DNA of 64,000 nucleotides from NCBI RefSeq assembly GCF_900115715.1, contig NZ_FOXM01000004.1:62001-126000 (forward strand), given 5' to 3'. Positions 45,127 through 56,262 of the stretch are shown one piece after another; positions within the stretch are counted from its first letter, which is position 1; the number at the start of each line of letters is the position of its first letter. The translations under genes were made by a program, and so were the position numbers. Below the pieces are notes generated by a model, which worked only from the letters and a program-made list of their open reading frames with translations, searched no databases and was not told where the DNA came from. The stretch comes from Geopseudomonas sagittaria (GTDB lineage Bacteria > Pseudomonadota > Gammaproteobacteria > Pseudomonadales > Pseudomonadaceae).

Positions 45127-45627
45127 ATGAGCCGAGCATTCGTCAACGAGGATCGGGCTGCCGACCAGACCGACCCGCCGGTCGAGCGCAGCGTCAGCGA
45201 CCAGCCCAACTATGTCACCGCCCACGGCCTGCAGCAGCTGCAGGACCGCCTGGCGGCAAGCCTCCAGGCGCTGGCCGTGGAACAGGCCCGTGGCGAGCAG
45301 GCGGACCCGCAGCGGCTGGCGGAGCTCGAGCGCGACCTGCGCTACCTGCGCCAGCGGCTGCAGAGCGCGCAGCTGGTGCCGCCGGCGACCTCGCGCGACC
45401 AGGTGCAGATCGGCAGCCGGGTGGCCTTCGCCGATGCCCGCGGCCACGAACACGAGGTGCAGCTGGTCGGCGAGGACGAAGCCGATGCCGCCGCGGGCAA
45501 GATCAACTGGAGCTCGCCGCTGGGCCGCGCCCTGCTCGGCGCCGCCCCCGGCGACGAGGTGGTCTGGCGGCGCCCGGCCGGCGACTGCCTGATCGACATC
45601 CTCGAAATCATCCCGCAACGCCCGTAG
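45127..45627 (+). CDS. GreA/GreB-family transcription factor
   Basis: A 166-residue protein resembling Gre elongation factors, which enter the RNA polymerase secondary channel and promote transcript cleavage. The N-terminal half (about 25-85) is a helical hairpin (HGLQQLQDRLAASLQALAVE ... ERDLRYLRQRLQSAQLV); the C-terminal half is the FKBP-like Gre domain (QIGSRVAFADARG ... KINWSSPLGRALLGAAPGDEVVW). Start at 45127 follows AGGAG and gives MSRAFVNEDRA. It converges with the DksA-like gene, whose stop is 15 bases away. Whether it is true GreB or a Rnk-like competitor is not clear; the coiled-coil tip residues were not checked. Confidence 0.82.
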   Translation: MSRAFVNEDRAADQTDPPVERSVSDQPNYVTAHGLQQLQDRLAASLQALAVEQARGEQADPQRLAELERDLRYLRQRLQSAQLVPPATSRDQVQIGSRVAFADARGHEHEVQLVGEDEADAAAGKINWSSPLGRALLGAAPGDEVVWRRPAGDCLIDILEIIPQRP

Positions 45628-45642
45628 CGGCCGGCCGCTGCC

Positions 45643-45966
45643 TCAGGAGCGCGCGGCGCAGTCCACGCACAGCTCGGCGGCGGGCAGCGCAGCCAGGCGC
45701 GCCGGCGCGATGGTCGCGCCACAGGCGGTGCAGATGCCGTAGCGCCCCTCGGCCAGACGTGCGCGGGCGTGGGCCACTTCCTTGAGACCGTGCTCGGCCT
45801 CGGCGAGCAGGGAGCGCAGCACATCGTCGTTCTGCCGCTCCACGGCCTGCTCGGGGAAGCTCGACGAGTGCGGGCTGAGCAGATTGCGGCGAATCGCCTC
45901 GGCGCGCTGGGCATACTCGCTCGCCAGGGCATCGAGGGTGGCACGGGGGTCGGCAATGGCGGTCAT
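45643..45966 (-). CDS. DksA/TraR-family zinc-finger protein
   Basis: A 107-residue DksA/TraR-like protein. The zinc finger is Cys79-x2-Cys82-x17-Cys100-x2-Cys103 (GICTACGATIAP ... ELCVDCAA). The helical N-terminal part (about 10-72) is shorter than in DksA (about 150 residues), so it is a DksA paralogue rather than DksA itself. Short paralogues of this kind in Pseudomonas can affect RNA polymerase. Start at 45966 has GGAG eight bases upstream. It is convergent with the GreA/B-like gene and divergent from the GGDEF gene. Confidence 0.87.
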   Translation of the reverse strand: MTAIADPRATLDALASEYAQRAEAIRRNLLSPHSSSFPEQAVERQNDDVLRSLLAEAEHGLKEVAHARARLAEGRYGICTACGATIAPARLAALPAAELCVDCAARS

Positions 45967-46195
45967 CTCGAGCACTCCGGCAGTCGATATTGGCTTACAG
46001 TCTGGTTGCTTCTGACCGCTTTGCACTGATGTCGATCAACTAATCGTCCGCCGCCGACGCGCAGAATCAGCCGTTGCAGCTAATCACGCAGACGCCACAA
46101 ACGGCAGCTACACTCGAGCGTTTACTCACCAGGGATGGGCGACAGCTTGCAGCCAGTACGTCCTTCTGCCGCAAACAAGCCAGGGAACCGGCAAC

Positions 46196-47842
46196 ATGAC
46201 CGAGCATGCAGAGCTCAGCAGTGATCGCCTCAAACAGCATTTCGCCCAGCGGGTGCTCCACCAGGCCCGCCAGGTGCTGGAGCTCTGGCAGCGCCTGCAG
46301 CGCAGCGCCTGGAGCAGCGTCTACCGGGACGAACTGCTGGCCGCCAGCCAGCGCCTCGGCCAGTGCGCCGAGCGTTTCCAGCAACCGCTGCACGCCCAGC
46401 TGGCCAGCGCCATCGAGCAATGCCTGCAGGCCGTCGAGGCCAACCGCGGGCGCCTCAACAGCGCGCTGATCGGCGAGCTCGACAGCCTGATGCAGCGCCT
46501 GGCCCGCAGCGGCCTGCGCCAGGGCGATGACAGCGCCCCGGGTATCCTCAGCCTGCTGCGCAAGCCGATCTACCTGGCCCTGCGCGATGGCGAGCGCAGC
46601 GAACGTCTGGCCCGCCAGCTGGAGTTCTTCGGCTTCACCGCGCTGCCGCTGGACAGCGTCGCCGCGTTCCGCAAGGCGCTGCGCCAGCGCCATCCCGCCG
46701 CCATCGTCATGGAAGTCGACTTCGCCGGCGACGGCGGCGGCCTGCAGCTGGCCGAGGAGGCCCAGCAGGGCCTGGAGCACAAGCTGCCGGTGCTGTTCTT
46801 CAGCGAGCAGGAGGCCGACACCCGCACCCGTCTGGCCGCGGTGCGCGCCGGTGGCGAGGACTTCTTCAGCGGCAGCCTGGATGCCTCGGCGCTGCTCGAG
46901 CGCCTCGAGGACCTGACCCGCCTCACCCAGACCGAGCCCTACAAGGTGCTGATCGTCGACGACTCGCGGGCGCAGACCACCTTCACCGAGCGCATGCTCA
47001 ACAGCGCCGGGATCATCACCCGCAGCCTCACCGACCCGATCCAGGTGATGGCCGCGCTCGCCGAGTTCCAGCCCGACCTGATCATCCTCGACATGTACAT
47101 GCCCGAGTGCCGCGGCACCGAGCTGGCCAAGGTGATCCGCCACCACGAGCGCTACGTCAGCGTGCCGATCATCTACCTGTCCGCCGAGGACGACCTCGAC
47201 AAGCAGCTCGACGCCATGGGCGAGGGCGGCGACGACTTCCTGACCAAGCCGATCCAGGCGCGCCACCTGATCGCCACGGTGCGCAACCGCGCGGCGCGCG
47301 CGCGCTACCTCAAGGCGCGCATGGTGCGCGACAGCCTGACCGGGCTGTACAACCACACCCACATCCTCCAGCTGCTCGAGGATGCCCGGGTGCGCGCGCG
47401 CCGCGACCAGCAGCCGCTGAGCTTCGCCATGCTCGACATCGACCACTTCAAGCAGGTCAACGACCGCTACGGCCACCCGATGGGCGACCGGGTGATCAAG
47501 AGCCTGGCGCTGTTCCTCAAGCAGCGCCTGCGCAAGAGCGACCACATCGGCCGCTACGGCGGCGAGGAGTTCGCCGTGGTCCTCCCCGATACCGACGCCG
47601 CCACCGCCACGCGGGTGCTCGACGACATCCGTCGGCGCTTTGCCGAGATGCACTTCCCGGCCCAGCCGCAGGACCTGAGCTGCTCGTTCAGCTGCGGCAT
47701 CGCCGAGCTGCAGGGCGAACAGGAGGCCAAGGTGCTGGCCAGCCATGCCGACGAGGCGCTGTACCGCGCCAAGCATGCCGGCCGCAACCGGGTGGAGACC
47801 TTCGCCACCTCGCTGCGCCACCTGCACGAAGCGCTGGCCTGA
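46196..47842 (+). CDS. Rec-Rec-GGDEF response regulator (diguanylate cyclase)
   Basis: A 548-residue PleD-like protein that should make c-di-GMP. An N-terminal helical region (about 1-110) precedes a degenerate receiver (about 123-240; IVMEVDF at the phosphoacceptor strand), then a complete receiver (about 250-365) with KVLIVDDS and phosphoacceptor Asp299 in IILDMYMP, then the GGDEF domain (about 385-540). The active site is GGEEF at 455-459, and the inhibitory I-site RKSD is at 446-449, so it should be active and product-inhibited. No histidine kinase gene is adjacent. A bidirectional terminator separates it from ettA. Confidence 0.95.
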   Translation: MTEHAELSSDRLKQHFAQRVLHQARQVLELWQRLQRSAWSSVYRDELLAASQRLGQCAERFQQPLHAQLASAIEQCLQAVEANRGRLNSALIGELDSLMQRLARSGLRQGDDSAPGILSLLRKPIYLALRDGERSERLARQLEFFGFTALPLDSVAAFRKALRQRHPAAIVMEVDFAGDGGGLQLAEEAQQGLEHKLPVLFFSEQEADTRTRLAAVRAGGEDFFSGSLDASALLERLEDLTRLTQTEPYKVLIVDDSRAQTTFTERMLNSAGIITRSLTDPIQVMAALAEFQPDLIILDMYMPECRGTELAKVIRHHERYVSVPIIYLSAEDDLDKQLDAMGEGGDDFLTKPIQARHLIATVRNRAARARYLKARMVRDSLTGLYNHTHILQLLEDARVRARRDQQPLSFAMLDIDHFKQVNDRYGHPMGDRVIKSLALFLKQRLRKSDHIGRYGGEEFAVVLPDTDAATATRVLDDIRRRFAEMHFPAQPQDLSCSFSCGIAELQGEQEAKVLASHADEALYRAKHAGRNRVETFATSLRHLHEALA

Positions 47843-47870
47843 GCCGCGCCCGGAGCGGAAACGCGCAGAT

Positions 47871-47901
47871 AAAAAAACGGAGCCCGAAGGCTCCGTTTTT
47901 T
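47871..47901. terminator. Bidirectional terminator between the GGDEF gene and ettA
   Basis: Stem CGGAGCC/GGCTCCG (47878-47884 and 47889-47895) with a 4-base loop, seven A before and six T after. Confidence 0.93.
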
Positions 47902-47915
47902 CATTGCCGCGACCG

Positions 47916-49580
<1,665 letters not shown>

Positions 49581-49776
49581 GACTGACCTGAATGGTTGAC
49601 GGTACAGATGGGCGGGGCAGCGCTCGCGGCGAATTGCTTCGCCGGCACAGGCCCGCGCGCGTGGCGCAAAGCTACCCGAAATGCGCCGTGCAGGGCAAAC
49701 CAGCGGGACTGGCGGGACTCGCCACGCGCGGCACGGCCGATGAGGGCCGCTTGTCCGCTGCTTGATCGCCATTCAT

Positions 49777-49805
49777 GTGCCAGTGCCGCGCCATTCGGGT
49801 AGAAT
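49777..49805 (+). promoter_or_regulatory. glyA promoter
   Basis: GTGCCA (49777-49782), 17 bases, TAGAAT (49800-49805), 47 bases before the glyA start. Confidence 0.6.
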
Positions 49806-49852
49806 ATCGCGCTTGATTATCCCTTATTTGCCCTGCTCCCCAGAGGACCGCC

Positions 49853-51109
49853 ATGTTCAGCCGTGATTTGACCCTCGCCCGTTATGACGCCGACCTGTTT
49901 GCCGCCATGGAGCAAGAAGCCCAGCGCCAGGAAGAGCACATCGAGCTGATCGCCTCGGAGAACTACACCAGCCCGGCGGTGATGGAAGCCCAGGGCAGCG
50001 TGCTGACCAACAAGTACGCCGAAGGCTACCCGCACAAGCGCTACTACGGCGGCTGCGAGTACGTCGACATCGTCGAGCAGCTGGCCATCGACCGCGCCAA
50101 GGCGCTGTTCGGCGCCGACTACGCCAACGTCCAGCCGCACGCCGGCAGCCAGGCCAACGCCGCGGTATTCCAGGCGCTGGTCAAGCCGGGCGACACCGTG
50201 CTGGGCATGAGCCTGGCCCACGGCGGCCACCTGACCCACGGCGCCAGCGTCAACTTCTCCGGCAAGATCTACAACGCCGTGCAGTACGGCCTGAACCCGG
50301 AAACCGGCCTGATCGACTACGACGAGGTCGAGCGCCTGGCCGTCGAGCACCAGCCGAAGATGATCATCGCCGGCTTTTCCGCCTACTCGCAGGTGCTGGA
50401 CTTCCCGCGCTTCCGCGCTATCGCCGACAAGGTCGGTGCCTACCTGTTCGTCGACATGGCCCACGTGGCCGGCCTGGTCGCCGCCGGCGTGTACCCGAAC
50501 CCGGTGCCGTTCGCCGACGTGGTCACCACCACCACCCACAAGACCCTGCGCGGTCCGCGTGGCGGCCTGATCCTGGCCAAGGCCAACGAAGAGATCGAGA
50601 AGAAGCTGAACTCCGCCGTGTTCCCGGGCGGCCAGGGCGGCCCGCTGATGCACGTGATCGCCGCCAAGGCGGTGTGCTTCAAGGAAGCGCTGAGCCCCGA
50701 GTTCAAGGCCTACCAGCAGCAGGTGGTGAAGAACGCCCAAGCCATGGCCGAGGTGTTCGTCGAGCGCGGCTTCGACGTGGTTTCCGGCGGCACCCAGAAC
50801 CACCTGTTCCTGCTCTCGCTGATCAAGCAGGACATCACCGGCAAGGACGCGGACGCCGCCCTGGGTCGCGCCTTCATCACCGTGAATAAGAACGCCGTGC
50901 CGAACGACCCGCGTTCGCCGTTCGTCACCTCCGGCCTGCGCATCGGCACCCCGGCGGTCACCACCCGTGGTTTCGGCGAAGCCGAGTGCCGCGAGCTGGC
51001 CGGCTGGATCTGCGACATCCTGCAGAACATGGGCGACGAGTCGGTGATCGACGCCGTGCGCGAGAAGGTCAAGGCCATCTGCGCCAAGCTGCCGGTGTAC
51101 GGCAACTAA
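49853..51109 (+). CDS. glyA: Serine hydroxymethyltransferase
   Basis: GlyA converts serine and tetrahydrofolate to glycine and methylene-THF, the main source of one-carbon units. The 418-residue PLP enzyme has the cofactor lysine at Lys230 in [28 protein letters not shown] near the N terminus and [20 protein letters not shown] before the ATG at 49853 supports the start. It is followed by a good intrinsic terminator. Confidence 0.98.
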   Translation: MFSRDLTLARYDADLFAAMEQEAQRQEEHIELIASENYTSPAVMEAQGSVLTNKYAEGYPHKRYYGGCEYVDIVEQLAIDRAKALFGADYANVQPHAGSQANAAVFQALVKPGDTVLGMSLAHGGHLTHGASVNFSGKIYNAVQYGLNPETGLIDYDEVERLAVEHQPKMIIAGFSAYSQVLDFPRFRAIADKVGAYLFVDMAHVAGLVAAGVYPNPVPFADVVTTTTHKTLRGPRGGLILAKANEEIEKKLNSAVFPGGQGGPLMHVIAAKAVCFKEALSPEFKAYQQQVVKNAQAMAEVFVERGFDVVSGGTQNHLFLLSLIKQDITGKDADAALGRAFITVNKNAVPNDPRSPFVTSGLRIGTPAVTTRGFGEAECRELAGWICDILQNMGDESVIDAVREKVKAICAKLPVYGN

Positions 51110-51129
51110 GGCTCACGCGCTGCAGTGCA

Positions 51130-51158
51130 GAAACCCGGCCTCGGCCGGGTTTCTTTTT
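51130..51158 (+). terminator. glyA terminator
   Basis: An 11-bp stem GAAACCCGGCC/GGCCGGGTTTC (51130-51140 and 51143-51153) with a 2-base loop, followed by five T. Confidence 0.93.
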
Positions 51159-51278
51159 GCCTGCGAATCGGTCACGCAACCGATCGCACCGCGCCCTCGC
51201 CGCGATGCGCAGACCCGCCCCAGGCAAGAGCTTCGCCCCGAGGTCGGGCCTCCCACAGCCGGGACGAGGCTACAGGCC

Positions 51279-52640
51279 TCACTCGAACAACGCATCCAGC
51301 GCCTGCTCCAGGCGGGTCACCGCGACCACGCTGAGGCCGGGCGGCGCTTCCTTGGGCGCGTTGCCCTTGGGCACGATGGCGCGCTTGAAGCCGTGCTTGG
51401 CCGCTTCCTTGAGGCGCTCCTGGCCACTGGGCACCGGGCGGATCTCGCCGGACAGGCCGATCTCGCCGAACACCAGCAGGTCGTGGGGCAGCGGCTTGTT
51501 ACGCAGGCTGGACATCACCGCGGCGAGCAGCGCCAGGTCGGAGGCGGTCTCCAGCACCTTGACCCCGCCGACCACGTTGAGGAACACGTCCTGGTCGTAG
51601 GTGGGGATGCTGCCGTGGCGGTGCAGCACGGCGAGCAGCATGGCCAGGCGGTTGGGGTCCAGGCCCAAGGTGACGCGGCGCGGGTTGGCCATGTGGCTGG
51701 TGTCGACCAGCGCCTGCACCTCCACCAGCATCGGCCGCGAGCCTTCCCAGGTGGCCATCACCACGCTGCCCGGCACCTCCTCCTGGGCGCGGGTGAGGAA
51801 GATCGCCGAGGGGTTGCTGACCTCCTTGAGGCCGCGGTCGGTCATCGCGAACACGCCCAGCTCGTTGATCGCGCCGAAGCGGTTCTTCACCGCGCGCAGC
51901 AGACGCAGGCGGCCGTCCGACTCGCCCTCGAAGTACAGCACGGTGTCGACCATGTGCTCGAGCACCCTGGGACCGGCCAGCGCGCCCTCCTTGGTGACGT
52001 GGCCGACCAGGAAGATCGCCGTGCCGCTCTGCTTGGCGAAGCGCACCAGCAGCGCCGCGCTCTCGCGCACCTGGGCCACGCCGCCGGGGGCCGACTGCAG
52101 CTGCTCGGTGAAGATGGTCTGGATCGAGTCGATCACCATCACCCGCGGCTGCTCGTGGCGGGCGGTGGCGATGATGGTCTCGATGCTGGTCTCGGTCATC
52201 ACCTTGAGCCTGTCCTCCGGCAGGCCCAGGCGCCGCGCGCGCATGGCCACCTGCTGCTGGGATTCCTCGCCGGTGACGTACAGCGCCGGCATGCGCTGGG
52301 CCAGGCTGCACAGGGTCTGCAGCAGGATGGTCGACTTGCCGATGCCCGGATCGCCGCCGATCAGCACCACCGAGCCGTCGACCAGGCCGCCGCCGAGCAC
52401 GCGATCCAGTTCGCTGGAAGCGGTGGAGAAGCGCGGCGTCTCCTCGACGCTGACCTCGGCGAGGGTCTTCACGTTGGCCTGCTGGCCAGCCCAGCCACCG
52501 CGTCCGGCGGGCGTCGCCGCACTCTCCAGCACGGTTTCCACCAGCGTGTTCCAGGCCCCGCACTCGCCGCACTGGCCGGCCCATTTGGGAAAGGTCGCGC
52601 CGCACTCGGTGCAGCCATAGATGCGCTTGGCCTTGGCCAT
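51279..52640 (-). CDS. radA: DNA repair protein RadA (Sms)
   Basis: A RecA-like branch-migration helicase (453 residues). An N-terminal zinc finger uses Cys10, Cys13, Cys24 and Cys27; Walker A GGDPGIGKST is at 95-104; the RadA-specific KNRFG motif is in AVKNRFGAINELG; the C-terminal Lon-protease-like domain lacks the catalytic Ser, as in all RadA. The start at 52640 has GAGGAG seven bases upstream; a longer reading frame is rejected. Divergent from the YdcH-like gene. Confidence 0.98.
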   Translation of the reverse strand: MAKAKRIYGCTECGATFPKWAGQCGECGAWNTLVETVLESAATPAGRGGWAGQQANVKTLAEVSVEETPRFSTASSELDRVLGGGLVDGSVVLIGGDPGIGKSTILLQTLCSLAQRMPALYVTGEESQQQVAMRARRLGLPEDRLKVMTETSIETIIATARHEQPRVMVIDSIQTIFTEQLQSAPGGVAQVRESAALLVRFAKQSGTAIFLVGHVTKEGALAGPRVLEHMVDTVLYFEGESDGRLRLLRAVKNRFGAINELGVFAMTDRGLKEVSNPSAIFLTRAQEEVPGSVVMATWEGSRPMLVEVQALVDTSHMANPRRVTLGLDPNRLAMLLAVLHRHGSIPTYDQDVFLNVVGGVKVLETASDLALLAAVMSSLRNKPLPHDLLVFGEIGLSGEIRPVPSGQERLKEAAKHGFKRAIVPKGNAPKEAPPGLSVVAVTRLEQALDALFE

Positions 52641-52759
52641 CGGGAACTCCTCGGGCGGAAAAGTCCCGATGATAGCGCCCCGCTCCATCCGTCGCTCGCC
52701 ATGACACGCCGGGTTGTTGAGCTAGGCTGTGTGAGACAGTCACCGACGGAGCGAGCACC

Positions 52760-53011
52760 ATGCCCCACGCCCACCATCCATTGCGCCGCGAGTTCCCCGA
52801 GCACCTCGAGCAGTTGCGCGAACTGCTCGCCAGCGATGGCCCGTTCGCCCAGCAGGCCCTGCGCTACGAGACCCTGGACAAGCGCATCTACGCGGCGGAG
52901 GACGGTCGCGAGCCCCTCGACGACCTCGCCCTGCAGACGCTGAAGCACGAGCGAGTCCTGCTCAAGGACCAGATCGCCGAACGCCTGCGCCAGGCCGGCA
53001 ACGGCGGCTGA
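52760..53011 (+). CDS. YdcH/DUF465-like small protein
   Basis: An 83-residue, mostly helical, charged protein resembling the YdcH/DUF465 family, function unknown. The pattern of two helices is visible (LEQLRELLASDGPFAQQALR and the C-terminal LQTLKHERVLLKDQIAERLRQ with conserved LK..R..LKDQI). It has GGAG upstream of the ATG. It precedes mscL by 76 bases on the same strand and may share its transcript. Confidence 0.75.
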   Translation: MPHAHHPLRREFPEHLEQLRELLASDGPFAQQALRYETLDKRIYAAEDGREPLDDLALQTLKHERVLLKDQIAERLRQAGNGG

Positions 53012-53087
53012 ACCACCCACTGCCGCACATATCCAACCCGCACGGTCGGCCTATACTGGCAACAATCAAAACCTCAGGGAGTGAACC

Positions 53088-53498
53088 ATGAGCCTGCTGC
53101 AGGAATTCAAGACCTTCGCCGTCAAGGGCAACATGATCGACATGGCGGTAGGCATCATCATCGGTGCCGCCTTCGGCAAGATCGTCTCCTCGCTGGTCGG
53201 CGACGTGATCATGCCGCCGCTGGGCATCATCATCGGCGGGGTGGATTTCTCCGACCTGGCCGTCACCCTCAAGGCCGCCGAAGGCGACGCGCCGGCAGTG
53301 CTGCTGGCCTACGGCAAGTTCATCCAGACCATCATCGACTTCGTGATCATCGCCTTCGCCATCTTCATGGGCATCAAGGTGATCAACCGCCTCAAGCGCG
53401 AGGAAGAGGCCGCCCCGGCCGCCCCGCCGGCGCCGACCAAGGACCAGGAACTGCTCGGCGAGATCCGCGACCTGCTCAGGGCGCAGCAGGGCAAGTAG
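53088..53498 (+). CDS. mscL: Large-conductance mechanosensitive channel MscL
   Basis: MscL is the homopentameric emergency valve in the inner membrane that opens under hypo-osmotic shock. The 136-residue protein has the [21 protein letters not shown]-terminal helix, TM1 (about 15-45, [21 protein letters not shown]), a periplasmic loop, TM2 (about 76-100) and the cytoplasmic helix (about 118-133). A TATACT at 53052-53057 is a likely -10. It converges with the terC-like gene across a 24-bp perfect hairpin. Confidence 0.97.
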   Translation: MSLLQEFKTFAVKGNMIDMAVGIIIGAAFGKIVSSLVGDVIMPPLGIIIGGVDFSDLAVTLKAAEGDAPAVLLAYGKFIQTIIDFVIIAFAIFMGIKVINRLKREEEAAPAAPPAPTKDQELLGEIRDLLRAQQGK

Positions 53499-53501
53499 CC
53501 T

Positions 53502-53552
53502 GCCGCAGAACGCACAACGGCGCCCACTGGGCGCCGTTGTGCGTTCTGCGGC
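53502..53552. terminator. 24-bp perfect hairpin between mscL and the terC-like gene
   Basis: Arms 53502-53525 and 53529-53552 are perfectly complementary for 24 bases around the 3-base loop ACT. There is no T-run in either direction. It starts three bases after the mscL stop and ends 12 bases before the stop of the convergent terC-like gene, so it probably terminates or protects both transcripts, but its perfection is unusual. Confidence 0.8.
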
Positions 53553-53564
53553 CTGCGTCCGGAA

Positions 53565-55127
53565 TCAGGCCATCTCGGCCGGCGGCTTGAGCAGCAGCCG
53601 ACTCACCCGGCGCTCCTTCACCTCGATCACCCGCAGCTGCCAGCCGGCGAACTCCAGCGCATCGCCGATCATCGGCAGGCGGTCGAGCAGGCTCAGGGTC
53701 AGGCCGGCGAGGGTCTGGTAGTCGTCGGTCGGCCGCGCCTGGAAGCCCAGGCGCTCGCGCAGCAGGCTGAGGTTGAGCGCGCCGCTGACCTTGTAGCCCT
53801 CGGCGCAGGACTCGATGTCCGGCCCTTCCACCTCGCTGGCATCCGGCAGCTCGCCGGCGATCGCCTCGAGGATGTCGGTGAGAGTCAAGAGGCCCTGGAA
53901 TTCGCCGAATTCGTTGACCACGAAGGCCACGTGGGTCGAAGCCTGGCGCATCTGCTCCAGGGCGCCCAGCACCGTGCAGCTGTCCGGCAGGTTGAGCGGC
54001 GCGCGCAGCAGACCCTCGAGGTTCGGCTGTTCGCCGCGCAGCAGCTCCTTGAACAGCTCCTTCTTGTGCACGTAGCCCAGCGGCTCGTCCACCGCGCCGC
54101 CGCGCAGCACCAGCAGGCGCGAATGCGGCGATTCGAGCAGGATCCGCTGGATCTGCTCCGGCGCATCGTCCAGGTCGATATGGTCGACCTCGTGGCGCTC
54201 GGTCATCGCCGTGCGGATCGAGCGCTCGGCCAGGTGCAGCACGCCGCTGATCATCACCCGCTCGCGACGGTCGAACAGCTCGCTCTCGCCGGCGGCGGCA
54301 CCGTCGAGCATGTCGGCGATCTCCTCGCCCACCTCGTCGGGCTGCACCTTGCCGCCGAGCAGGCGCAGCACCGCATGGGCGGTACGCTCGCGGTGGCTGC
54401 GCTCGCCCTGCAGGCTGCGCTTGCGGCGAAAACGCGCCAGCTGGTTGAACACCTCGATGAGGATCGAGAAGCCGATGGCCGCGTACAGGTAGCCCTTGGG
54501 AATATGGAATCCGAAGCCCTCGGCGGTCAGGCTGAAGCCGATCATCATCAGGAAGCCCAGGCACAGCATGATCACCGTCGGCCGCGCGTTGACGAAGGCG
54601 GTCAGCGGCTTGCTCGCCACCATCATCAGGCCGATGGAGATCATCACCGCGATCATCATCACCGACAGCTGCTCGACCATGCCCACCGCGGTGATCACCG
54701 CGTCCAGCGAGAACACCGCATCGAGCACCACGATCTGCGCCACGATCGGCCAGAACTGCGCGTAGGTCCGGCTGCCGGCGCTGTGCTGGGCGTGGCCCTC
54801 GAGGCGCTCGTGCAGCTCCATGGTGGCCTTGAACAGCAGGAACACGCCGCCGAACAGCATGATCAGGTCACGCCCGGAGAAGCTCTGGCCGAACACCTCG
54901 AACAGCGGGCTGGTCAGGGTCACCAGCCAGGCCATGCTGGCCAGCAGGCCCAGGCGCATCAGCAGCGCCAGGCCCAGACCGATCAGCCGCGCGCGGTCAC
55001 GCTGGTGCGGCGGCAGCTTGTCGGCAAGGATGGCGATGAACACCAGGTTGTCGATACCCAGCACGATTTCCAGGACGATCAGGGTCAGCAGACCCATCCA
55101 GGCCGTCGGATCGGCGATCCATTCCAT
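53565..55127 (-). CDS. TerC-family membrane protein with CBS and CorC domains (YoaE/YegH-like)
   Basis: A 520-residue inner-membrane protein with a TerC domain of about seven helices (1-245; conserved acidic residues in [14 protein letters not shown] and [16 protein letters not shown]), then a CBS-domain pair (about 305-430) and a CorC/HlyC-type domain (about 440-515). E. coli YoaE and YegH share this layout. TerC proteins are linked to metal ion (often Mn) export and to protein metalation at the membrane; the substrate here is unknown. The 287-base upstream gap has a hairpin (55168-55198) but no yybP-ykoY riboswitch that I can recognise. Confidence 0.92.
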   Translation of the reverse strand: MEWIADPTAWMGLLTLIVLEIVLGIDNLVFIAILADKLPPHQRDRARLIGLGLALLMRLGLLASMAWLVTLTSPLFEVFGQSFSGRDLIMLFGGVFLLFKATMELHERLEGHAQHSAGSRTYAQFWPIVAQIVVLDAVFSLDAVITAVGMVEQLSVMMIAVMISIGLMMVASKPLTAFVNARPTVIMLCLGFLMMIGFSLTAEGFGFHIPKGYLYAAIGFSILIEVFNQLARFRRKRSLQGERSHRERTAHAVLRLLGGKVQPDEVGEEIADMLDGAAAGESELFDRRERVMISGVLHLAERSIRTAMTERHEVDHIDLDDAPEQIQRILLESPHSRLLVLRGGAVDEPLGYVHKKELFKELLRGEQPNLEGLLRAPLNLPDSCTVLGALEQMRQASTHVAFVVNEFGEFQGLLTLTDILEAIAGELPDASEVEGPDIESCAEGYKVSGALNLSLLRERLGFQARPTDDYQTLAGLTLSLLDRLPMIGDALEFAGWQLRVIEVKERRVSRLLLKPPAEMA

Positions 55128-55414
55128 AGCAGTCAGACTCTCTCAGCAGACGAACGAACGCGCAGCGGCACGCCAACGACCAGATGGTCGGCGTGCCGAG
55201 GGCGGACAAACAACGGGGAAGCGGCCACGCAGGGAGCGCGCCACGCAGCAGGCAAGGCAGGGGGATAGGCCGCACGCGGAGCAGAAGCCACGGGCGGCTG
55301 ACAACTTTCGCTGTCCATCGACAACCATCAACAGGGAACAAGCTGGCGATGATAAGGCCTGGAGTGTGTCGGTTTGGCGAAAAATCGTAACCAGTTCTTT
55401 AGCGGGGCGACGCA

Positions 55415-56191
55415 CTACCAGTAGTTCTCCTGGGCCAGCTGTCCCGGCCGGCGACTCAGGCTGAGCTGCAGGCCGCGCAGCTTGAGGCGCGCATGCAGTT
55501 CCTCGACCATCGCCGGGTTGCCGCAGAGCATCAGCCGCGAGTGCTCCGGGCTGATCGCCAGGCCGGCGGCACGCTCCAGCTCGCCGCTGTCGAGCAGCGC
55601 GGTCAGCCGCGCTCCCAGGCAGCCCGGCACCTGCTCGCGGGTCACCACCGGCAGGTACACCAGCTTGTGCGCCGCCCCCTCCAGCCACTCACGCCGCGGC
55701 AGATCGGCGAGCAACGGCTGATAGGCCAGCTCGGCGGCCGTGCGCACGCTGTAGGCCAGCACGACGCGCTGGAAGCGCTGCCACACTTCGAGATCCTGGA
55801 GGATCGACAGGAAGGGCGCCACCCCGGTGCCGCTGGCCAGCAGCCACAGGTCGCGGCCATCCGGGAAGCGCTCGAGGGTGAGATAGCCGTAGGCCTGGCG
55901 CTCCACCAGCAGCTCGTCGCCCACGGCCAGCTGCTTGAGCTCGCCGGTGAACTCGCCGTCCGGCACCTCGATGGAGAAGAACTCGAGGAACTCGTCGTGG
56001 GGCGCCGAGACCATCGAATAGGCGCGCCAGACGATGCTGCCGCTGGCCTTGCGCACGCCGAGGCGGGCGAACTGGCCGGCACGGAAGCGAAAGCCCGGAT
56101 CGCGCGTGCAGCGCAGGCTGAACAGGCTCGGCGACCAGCGCCACACCTCGAGCAGGCGCTGGCGGGTGAACTTCTCCGCGCTGGCGGTCAT
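55415..56191 (-). CDS. fpr: Ferredoxin-NADP(+) reductase family protein
   Basis: A 258-residue FAD reductase, the size of bacterial Fpr. The FAD site RAYSMVSAPHDEFLEFF (RxYS) and the NADP(H)-binding GTGVAPFLSI are present, and the C terminus ends ENYW. The start at 56191 has GGAGG six bases upstream. In Pseudomonas several Fpr-type genes exist, so the electron partner (ferredoxin, flavodoxin or other) is not certain. Divergent from rlmG. Confidence 0.92.
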   Translation of the reverse strand: MTASAEKFTRQRLLEVWRWSPSLFSLRCTRDPGFRFRAGQFARLGVRKASGSIVWRAYSMVSAPHDEFLEFFSIEVPDGEFTGELKQLAVGDELLVERQAYGYLTLERFPDGRDLWLLASGTGVAPFLSILQDLEVWQRFQRVVLAYSVRTAAELAYQPLLADLPRREWLEGAAHKLVYLPVVTREQVPGCLGARLTALLDSGELERAAGLAISPEHSRLMLCGNPAMVEELHARLKLRGLQLSLSRRPGQLAQENYW

Positions 56192-56262
56192 ACTTGCCTC
56201 CCTCTGCTGCCGCGGCCGGTGCTGCGGCAGGGCCTCCTTCATATAGCGCAAATCGCCCGCCC

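Noticed and set aside
55128-55414. Possible yybP-ykoY (Mn) riboswitch before the terC-like gene
   Set aside because: TerC-family genes often carry one, but the minus-strand leader shows only one simple hairpin (55168-55198) and not the paired conserved loops of that riboswitch.
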